From positions 166,468-177,690 of the forward strand of contig MU646675.1 in assembly GCA_026770585.1 (NCBI GenBank): a DNA stretch of 11,223 nt, given 5' to 3'. Position 1 is the stretch's first letter; each line of letters opens with the position of its first letter. Below are positions 7,564 to 11,223 of this stretch, piece by piece. The notes below the pieces were generated by a model, which made no database searches, was not told the origin of the DNA, and was given only the letters and a program-made list of their open reading frames with translations. Made by a program: the position numbers and the translations under genes. The stretch comes from Baffinella frigidus. Lineage: Eukaryota > Cryptophyceae > Cryptomonadales > Baffinellaceae.

Positions 7564-7633
7564 GCCCCCCTGGGGGTACGCAACCCTCTTTCTTTTCATG
7601 TTCATAGGATAACGGACTGAAAATGGGGTAGTT

Positions 7634-7700
7634 CGGCCTACGGTGTTGACTACGGTAGGCCGTAGGGGCCCTAGGCCCGGGAGTTTCGTAGGGGCCTCCC
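7634..7700. repeat. Inverted, diverged copy of the 162-bp repeat
   Basis: Read on the minus strand, it contains CCTACGGCCTACCGTAGTCA and then CACCGTAGGC, preceded by CCCGGGCCTAGGG-like sequence, in the same order as units at 2659-2730. This copy lacks the 173-bp insert and supplies an independent empty site for the element at 2870-3042. Confidence 0.65.
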
Positions 7701-7767
7701 TAGGCATCGATGAATCACGAGGAGGGGTGAAGGCATGATGTTCCGCCACGCCCCTACGAACGTAATC

Positions 7768-7898
7768 TCCATAGAAGTATTAATTAATTGCTTTTGGCGA
7801 AACGAAATTTACTACGCAACTGCTTTACTATCACTTTCCTGAGCAAATCGTGTAGTAATTTTCGTTGCCCAAAAGCAATTAATTAATACTTGTGTGGA
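7768..7898. mobile_element. MITE-like element with 45-bp arms
   Basis: The arms 7768-7812 and 7854-7898 are nearly perfect inverted repeats: CTCCA outermost, then AAGTATTAATTAATTGC, CTTTTGG, and AACGAAAATTACTAC-like sequence innermost. The interior is about 40 bp. The arm's inner part is the same GGCAACGAAAATTACTAC block seen at 4965-4985. There is no coding sequence. It is one of the clearest hairpin-forming elements in the window. Confidence 0.82.
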
Positions 7899-8000
7899 GA
7901 TTAAACCCCTTCACCCCTCGCACCTCTGGGGAATGGCGTGCTATTTTGGGGAGAGAATGTGGCAGCGGGCGCGCCATGATGCACCGAAATGCTGGAACGG

Positions 8001-8098
8001 ATAATGCCACAAGCTAACGCCAGCGAGGTAATTACAGCCTACGGATTGCCCACGGTAGGTAAGGGGGTCTCCTACGACTTTCAAATTGTTTGCATTAT
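8001..8098. mobile_element. 98-bp element, forward copy, inside an exon-like segment
   Basis: This 98-bp unit is the reverse complement of 8287-8384 at well over 90% identity. Its ends are a short inverted repeat, ATAATGC and GCATTAT, and its centre carries CCTACGGATTGCCCACGGTAGG-type palindromic sequence. It begins three bases after CTGGAAC in an exon-like segment whose 3' part reappears at 8102. It has no coding capacity and is probably a very small non-autonomous element. Confidence 0.75.
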
Positions 8099-8101
8099 AT
8101 T

Positions 8102-8160
8102 AAGCGCCATGATGCACCGAAGTGCTGGAACCGAGCAGCTCTCGTTGAAACGCTCGCGTG
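8102..8160 (+). pseudogene. Exon-like 3' end with stop codon
   Basis: From GCGCCATGATG the sequence reads RHDAPKCWNRAALVETLA and a TGA. The same DAPKCWN block occurs at 7968-7997 and 8254-8286, where it is cut off by the two 98-bp elements. This is the only copy that continues past CTGGAACCG and so shows the uninterrupted reading. It may be the carboxy-terminal coding end of an unknown gene, now separated from its 5' part. The family is not recognised. Confidence 0.35.
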
Positions 8161-8182
8161 ATTGTGCCACAGGTCTCGGCAG

Positions 8183-8290
8183 GTTACGAGGCTCATGGAG
8201 GCTGAAAAAGAGGCGGGCCCGTCTGCGGTGTTGCGGGAGAGAATGTGGCAGCGGGCGTGCCAGGATGCACCGAAGTGCTGGAACCGATAA
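8183..8290 (+). pseudogene. Exon-like fragment broken by a 98-bp element
   Basis: After GTCTCGGCAG, 35 codons are open: VTRLMEAEKEAGPSAV, then LRERMWQRACQDAPKCWNR. The TAA at 8288 lies inside the inserted 98-bp element that begins at 8287. Third positions are mostly G or C. Part of the fragment (GGGAGAGAATGTGGCAGCGG onward) is also present at 7951-7997, likewise cut by a 98-bp element. The peptide is charged, with Cys and Trp residues, but matches no family I can name. It is probably a disrupted exon. Confidence 0.4.
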
Positions 8291-8384
8291 TGCAAAACAA
8301 TTTAAAGTCGTAGGAGACCCCCTTACCTACCGTAGGCAATCCGTAGGCTGTAAGTACCCCGCTGGCGTTAGCGTGTGGCATTAT
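8287..8384. mobile_element. 98-bp element, inverted copy, inside an exon-like segment
   Basis: This is the same 98-bp unit as 8001-8098 in opposite orientation, ending GCATTAT at 8384. It follows CTGGAACCG exactly as the forward copy follows CTGGAACGG. The flanks show CCG on both sides (8284-8286 and 8385-8387), compatible with a 3-bp target duplication. The element puts a TAA into the exon-like frame. Confidence 0.75.
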
Positions 8385-8486
8385 CCGGCGGTAGGTTATG
8401 AGGACGTCTTCAAGGCCCCCGAAGACACAGGTCTCGGCAGGTTGCGAGGCTCATGGAGGCTGAACCGGACGCGGGCTTTTCGGCAG

Positions 8487-8621
8487 GTTATGAGGACGAT
8501 CGGGGGGGAGGACCTGACGGCGATCACGAGCAAGAGCATGGCCGTGATCGCGCCGGGCAAGACGCACCTGACCATGCCGATCGCGTACCAGACGGAGCAC
8601 ATGCGCCGCCACCCGGCCCAG
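8487..8621 (+). CDS. Probable internal exon, unknown protein
   Basis: This 135-bp block is open for exactly 45 codons. It starts after TTTTCGGCAG, a pyrimidine-then-CAG acceptor, and ends CAG before GTACTG, a plausible donor, so both ends are phase 0. Forty-four of 45 codons end in G or C, far more than the surroundings, which is strong evidence for coding selection. The peptide begins VMRTIGGEDLTAITSKSM and continues with APGKTHLTMPIAYQTEHMRR. I do not recognise a family. An alternative start at the ATG of 8490 is possible. A longer frame (7989-8732) includes it but mostly runs through repeats. It can join in phase to 10297-10376 through an intron of about 1.7 kb. Copies of its 3' end plus intron start appear near 9325-9362 and 9405-9425. 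Confidence 0.5.
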
Positions 8622-8704
8622 GTACTGGCTTCGAACCACGCGACGCTGACCTGTGTACTTTATGACTGCGTCTTTCTATTCTCTCCCCTTGGGCTCCTGG
8701 TGCA

Positions 8705-8725
8705 ACGATCCGGATTTCGGATCGT
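8705..8725. repeat. 8-bp stem hairpin
   Basis: ACGATCCG at 8705-8712 and CGGATCGT at 8718-8725 pair perfectly around a five-base loop. There is no T run after it, and a eukaryotic setting makes an intrinsic terminator unlikely. The following 8726-8999 is A+T-richer with only weak hairpins (ATGTTC/GAACAT near 8799, GTTCA/TGAAC near 8851) and no gene. Confidence 0.6.
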
Positions 8726-8999
8726 CGCATAAAAGTATGTGAGACTGGGGAAAAAGAAGTTTTAAACCTTAGACCTCATCATGTCCCGTAAATATATATG
8801 TTCAATCACGAACATTGTACCTGTTTCTTTTCGAAATTGTTTGGTCATCACGTTCACAAAAATGAACTTTTTGTCAGCAAGATGACACAAACGCCGTTTT
8901 ATCTTCCAACGGAAAGCCTTGGATCGAATTTAAAGGTTGCACAAGGACATGTGACTCCCTTGAAATTACCACGTGACTCGTCCATGACTCCCTTATGTT

Positions 9000-9024
9000 A
9001 CCATTTACAATACTTGTAAATGGT
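9000..9024. repeat. 11-bp stem hairpin with 3-base loop
   Basis: ACCATTTACAA at 9000-9010 pairs perfectly with TTGTAAATGGT at 9014-9024. It is followed by TTTTTACAGG. It could be a remnant of a small inverted-repeat element. No other function is supported. Confidence 0.7.
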
Positions 9025-9062
9025 TTTTACAGGTGTTTGGTACACAGGTGGTCGTCGCGTGG

Positions 9063-9416
9063 GAACCCTCGTTCTGAACACCCTCATAACCTGACGGGAC
9101 CGAGATGGGCGCCGCCCGACAGCACTGTCCTGCGGACCCCCCGTCTGCCCAGCCTCTCCTCTGGGGATACCATCACGTGTAGGATGACCGAAGTGACTTT
9201 ACACAGTCACGTCCATCACAAGGAGATATAAACTCGGGTCATCCTACACGGGGTTGTATCCCCGGATCTCCCGCTCTGTGGCCTAGGGGACGCGCCGCGA
9301 AGTTCATAGTTCACAACGCAATGGTGCCGCTATCCGGCCCAGGCGCGCCCAGGCTTCGAACCCTCGTTCTCAACGTTCCCTCATAACCTAACGAGTCCGA
9401 GATGTGTCACCGCCTG
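9063..9416. repeat. Direct repeat pair of about 55 bp
   Basis: 9063-9117 and 9358-9416 share GAACCCTCGTTCT, CCCTCATAACCT and CCGAGATG in order, with small gaps. The second copy is preceded by CCGGCCCAG and GGCTTCGAACC, which also occur at the end of the probable exon and start of its intron (8613-8637). The region thus contains copies of the exon-intron junction. Confidence 0.75.
9161..9265. mobile_element. 105-bp inverted-repeat element
   Basis: The ends 9161-9189 and 9237-9265 are inverted repeats matching at 25 of 29 positions, with a perfect inner block GTGTAGGATGACC. A small nested pair, GTGACT/AGTCAC, lies at 9193-9210. It has no coding capacity and lies between the two 55-bp direct repeats. 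Confidence 0.7.
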
Positions 9417-9440
9417 GCCCAGGTGCTGCCTGGCTATATT

Positions 9441-9530
9441 TAGGGTCGGTTCATACGATCTTGAGCCATCTGTAGGGTCGGTTCACACGATCTCGAGCCG
9501 TCTTTAGGGTCGGTTCATACGATCTCGAGG
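9441..9530. repeat. 32-bp tandem repeat, 2.7 units, with terminal palindrome
   Basis: Units lie at 9441-9472, 9473-9504 and 9505-9530 (partial), each starting TAGGGTCGGTTCA and containing ACGATCT(C/T)GAG. The last unit runs into a perfect 14-bp palindrome, CGAGGAGCTCCTCG, at 9526-9539. Confidence 0.92.
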
Positions 9531-9569
9531 AGCTCCTCGCTTTTCGTTTCGGACTGCTCTCGCCTCCCC

Positions 9570-9729
9570 CACACAGCGCACTTCGAAGGGATCTTGAATA
9601 ACCCTTGAGCGAGAAGACCTACGACCCTATGGTAGGCAATCCGTAGGGACATAGGGGGGGTTCCTAAGGAACAGGTAACCGGAAGTGGGTTGCTTCTGGA
9701 GCTTTTGCCCCTGCGTAGCCCGCTGTGTG
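9570..9729. mobile_element. Family R element, full length, reverse orientation
   Basis: This is a 160-bp element with termini CACACAGCG and CGCTGTGTG, and about 19-bp imperfect inverted ends. Its reverse complement aligns with 1561-1719 across the whole length, including the TTCGAAG, GGTTATTCAAGA, GTAGGTCTT and AGGAACCCCCC blocks. The near-identical length and shared ends make it the reference copy for the family. It has no coding capacity, and no target-site duplication is clear. Confidence 0.78.
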
Positions 9730-9858
9730 GGTCCTACGACAGCCCAACCCTCTGAGAGCTCTCTTCTGTTTCCGCGATGCTGAATGGCAGGTGTGCTCTC
9801 TCTCCCTCTCTCTCTCCCTCTCTCTCTCTCTCTCTCGCTCGCTCGCTCTCTCTGGCAG

Positions 9859-9900
9859 ATTCTGCGGCGGGTGCAGCGTCCGATGACGGACCAGCACTAC
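9859..9900 (+). pseudogene. Partial exon copy 1 in the CT tract
   Basis: After CTGGCAG the first ~39 bases of the 10297 exon are repeated (ILRRVQRPMTDQH), then the sequence changes to TACCTCTCT and runs into CT repeats. The acceptor-like CAG is kept. The break falls at CTC, which the exon and the CT tract share. Confidence 0.6.
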
Positions 9901-9936
9901 CTCTCTCTCTCCTTCTCTCTCTCTCTCTCTCTCTCG

Positions 9937-9968
<32 letters not shown>

Positions 9969-10116
9969 TTCTTTCTATCTCTCTCACACACTCTCCCTCT
10001 CTCTCTCGCTCTCTCTCTCTCTCGCTCTCTCTCTCGCTCTCGCTCTTTCTCTCTCTCTCTTTCTTTCTATCTCTCTCTCACTCTCTCTCTCTCTCTCGCT
10101 CGCTCTCTCGACGCGG

Positions 10117-10159
10117 ATTATGCGGCGGGTGCAGCGTCCGATGACGGACCAGCACAACC
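10117..10159 (+). pseudogene. Partial exon copy 2 in the CT tract
   Basis: This is a second copy of the same ~39 bases, with one change near its start (ATTATG for ATTCTG). The base before it is changed so that the acceptor-like CAG reads CGG. It also ends at ACCTCTCT and returns to CT repeats. It is probably not spliced. Confidence 0.6.
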
Positions 10160-10197
10160 TCTCTCTCACTCTCACTCTCACTCGCTCTCACTCTCTC

Positions 10198-10234
<37 letters not shown>

Positions 10235-10296
10235 CTCTGTCTCTCTCTCTCGCTCGCTCTTTTTCTCACACACACTCTCTCTCTCTCTCGGCGCAG

Positions 10297-10376
10297 ATTC
10301 TGCGGCGGGTGCAGCGTCCGATGACGGACCAGCACGACCTCATCATCAGCGAAGACAAGGCCCGCGCCGCGGAGAG
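10297..10376 (+). CDS. Probable internal exon, unknown protein
   Basis: This 80-bp block is framed by a long CT tract plus GCGCAG upstream, an ideal 3' splice site, and GAGAG followed by GTGCGG downstream, a plausible donor. It reads ILRRVQRPMTDQHD, then LIISEDKARAAE. Almost all codons end in G or C (exceptions ATT, CGT, GAA). It starts in phase 0, matching the end of the exon at 8487-8621, and ends after two bases of a codon. The family is not recognised. Two shortened copies upstream support a history of local duplication, but only this copy continues past DQHD. Confidence 0.5.
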
Positions 10377-10506
10377 GTGCGGAAGTGGTCACGACTACTT
10401 TAGACGTGATCGGGGGCAATCAAAAGTTGCCGTAACCACGCAAGAATGCTAGAGGGGGCTATTTACAACCGAACATATAAAGTCTTCACTACACAAATAC
10501 TCAAAT

Positions 10507-10587
10507 TTGTACCAGGATAAGATAAAAGTAACCTCGTGCCTGGCATAAATTCTGCTAGGTACGAGGTTAGTCCTTCTCCTGGTACAA
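10507..10587 (+). repeat. 81-nt long hairpin
   Basis: The outer stem TTGTACCAGGA (10507-10517) pairs with 10577-10587. The inner stem TAACCTCGTGCCTGGCA (10529-10545) pairs with 10553-10569, with a seven-base loop. The two inner mismatches become G-U pairs in plus-strand RNA, so that RNA would have an unbroken 17-bp stem. It could be a small inverted-repeat element or a hairpin RNA precursor; no expression evidence is available. Confidence 0.6.
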
Positions 10588-11037
10588 TTATTTACAAAAA
10601 AAAATTCACACAGAAATACGCCCCTCCAGCGTTCTCGTGTGGAAGGGCTTGTGAACGGCGCCGAAGCCAGACGGTCGGTCGTGACTGCCTTGCGTGTTCC
10701 TAGCGGGCTGTTCCACGCTCTCCCATTTCGTTGCAGGAGAGGCCGAAGAAAATCAGTACATTCCGCCAAAATTTGACTCGAGGCGCAGATGATTTGACTA
10801 TTGCGATTGCGTCCCCTCAGGTCTAGCGTAGTTACCACCTTCGTACGGGAATTGGTCACGTTGCCACGTTTCAACGTGAAAATTCGCTACGCCTACTCGA
10901 GGCTCGCCCTTGTCTTAAATGTTGGTTTCACCCTCGCGTCCAGGATTTGTACGGGGGTTGGTCACTCCGCTGCGGAGCGAGGACGTCAATTCAATTTTGA
11001 AGGATTTTCAAAACTTTCACCTGAATCCTCGGGGAAA

Positions 11038-11099
11038 TGGACGTTTAAATGAAAAAGCTGGAACCGGAATTCCGGTCCCAGCTTCATTTTGAAAGTCCA
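11038..11099. repeat. Long near-palindrome
   Basis: The core 11055-11084 is a 30-bp palindrome with one mismatched pair, centred on CCGGAATTCCGG. Pairing extends outward to 11038-11099 with a two-base gap. It would form a hairpin with almost no loop. Such cruciform-prone sequences are often ends of inverted-repeat elements. Confidence 0.75.
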
Positions 11100-11171
11100 G
11101 TTGTCTCGACAGCGGTGCCACGGGTTAAACCGTGGTAATAACCTGTTGTATGCGAGATCGTGTGCGGACAT

Positions 11172-11223
11172 GTTGACTGATTGTTTCACTCACCGGTTGA
11201 CTAATTGCTTTACTCATCGGTTG
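11172..11223. repeat. 24-bp tandem repeat running off the window
   Basis: Units 11172-11195 and 11196-11219 start GTTGACT(G/A)ATTG and end CTCA(C/T)CG, and a third begins at 11220. The array continues beyond the window end, so its length is unknown. Confidence 0.88.

Larger units (their letters stand above)
6421..7610. repeat. Degenerate repeat family with GGGGTAC(A/G)CGCCCC core
   Basis: At least seven copies carry a CTC-GGGGTACACGCCCC-type core, near 6451, 6551, 6721, 6829, 6961, 7201 and 7571. Most are followed by TCTTCATGTGT-like sequence, then GCTGATATCGAGGGA and GGATCATATGGAGGGG-like sequence. Copies are 90-350 bp apart because insertions separate them (6594-6690, 7038-7094, 7416-7563). 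Unit ends are indistinct. No coding function is supported. Confidence 0.8.
8168..8464. repeat. 39-bp direct repeat spanning a possible splice acceptor
   Basis: 8168-8206 and 8426-8464 are 39-bp copies with one mismatch. Each holds CACAGGTCTCGGCAG and then GTT(A/G)CGAGGCTCATGG. They mark the start of the duplicated exon-like segment (VTRLMEAEK... and VARLMEAEP...). After this point the two copies diverge: the first continues into MWQRACQDAPKCWN, the second into the exon at 8487. Confidence 0.88.
9795..10290. repeat. Long CT microsatellite
   Basis: About 500 bp of CT repeats with scattered CG, TTTC and CACA variants, split by two exon-like fragments at 9859-9900 and 10117-10159. On the plus strand it is a polypyrimidine tract that ends in GGCGCAG at 10296, right before the exon-like block at 10297. 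The Ser-Leu-rich and Arg-Glu-rich frames through it are low-complexity artefacts. Confidence 0.95.

Noticed and set aside
7989-8732. 247-codon plus-strand open frame taken as one gene
   Set aside because: It crosses both 98-bp elements and reads the duplicated segment in a different frame from its best coding reading. Only the 8487-8621 part has coding-like codon use.
9352-9362. Minus-strand match to a tRNA B-box (GGTTCGAAGCC), also at 8627-8637
   Set aside because: The flanking bases do not form a T-arm or acceptor stem, and no A-box is at the right distance. The motif is shared through the local repeat.
9664-10452. Ser-Leu-rich and Arg-Glu-rich open frames of up to 222 codons
   Set aside because: They are translations of a CT microsatellite on the two strands.
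10737-10820. Possible 28-codon exon after TTTCGTTGCAG and before GTCTAG (ERPKKISTFRQNLTRG...)
   Set aside because: The borders fit, but codon third positions are not G/C-biased, and joining it to the donor at 10376 puts it out of frame with an early stop.
10449-10874. 141-codon minus-strand open frame
   Set aside because: It covers a hairpin element and a block shared with 6594-6690. It has no recognisable domain, and codon use is not distinctive.

Overview
The window looks like repeat-rich nuclear DNA from a eukaryote, not bacterial, organellar or viral sequence. Three things point this way. The window has no long uninterrupted gene. The best coding-like blocks are short, start right after AG, end right before GT and use almost only G or C at third codon positions. 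The rest is a dense patchwork of short inverted-repeat (MITE-like) elements, minisatellites, CT/GATA microsatellites and G or C homopolymers. GC-ending codons and small exons would suit a microalga, a streptophyte alga or a protist, but nothing here fixes the lineage. No transposase, reverse transcriptase, rRNA or convincing tRNA was recognised.

Layout. 1-620: short tandem repeats with units of 54, 21 and 27 bp. 777-1719: two hairpin elements, then two head-to-tail copies of a ~160-bp inverted-repeat family (here family R). 1720-2340: unassigned sequence with a direct repeat and a small hairpin. 2400-3160: a GATA-type microsatellite and a 162-bp tandem repeat, interrupted by a 173-bp inverted-repeat element whose empty site is visible in the sister repeat units. 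3286-3878: three inverted-repeat elements. 4170-5143: an A+T-rich family carrying the core AATTACTACAC, mixed with repeated exon-like fragments. 5123-7610: a large minisatellite-like array built from nested duplications. 7416-7898: two further AATTACTACAC elements.

7949-8621: the most gene-like and most scrambled part. A duplicated exon-like segment carries two copies of a 98-bp element in opposite orientation at the same position, followed by a 135-bp open exon with 44 of 45 codons ending in G or C. 8622-9794: mostly intron-like or repetitive sequence, including another family R copy and a 32-bp tandem repeat. 9795-10376: a long CT tract ending in CAG and an 80-bp exon-like block, of which the first ~40 bp occur twice more inside the CT tract. 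10377-11223: two strong hairpins and a 24-bp tandem repeat that runs off the window edge.

The best gene model is a single plus-strand gene fragment of unknown function. Its exon-like blocks at 8487-8621 and 10297-10376 can join in phase, and its surroundings have been rearranged by small inverted-repeat elements and local duplication. Almost all other open reading frames look like by-products of the repeats.
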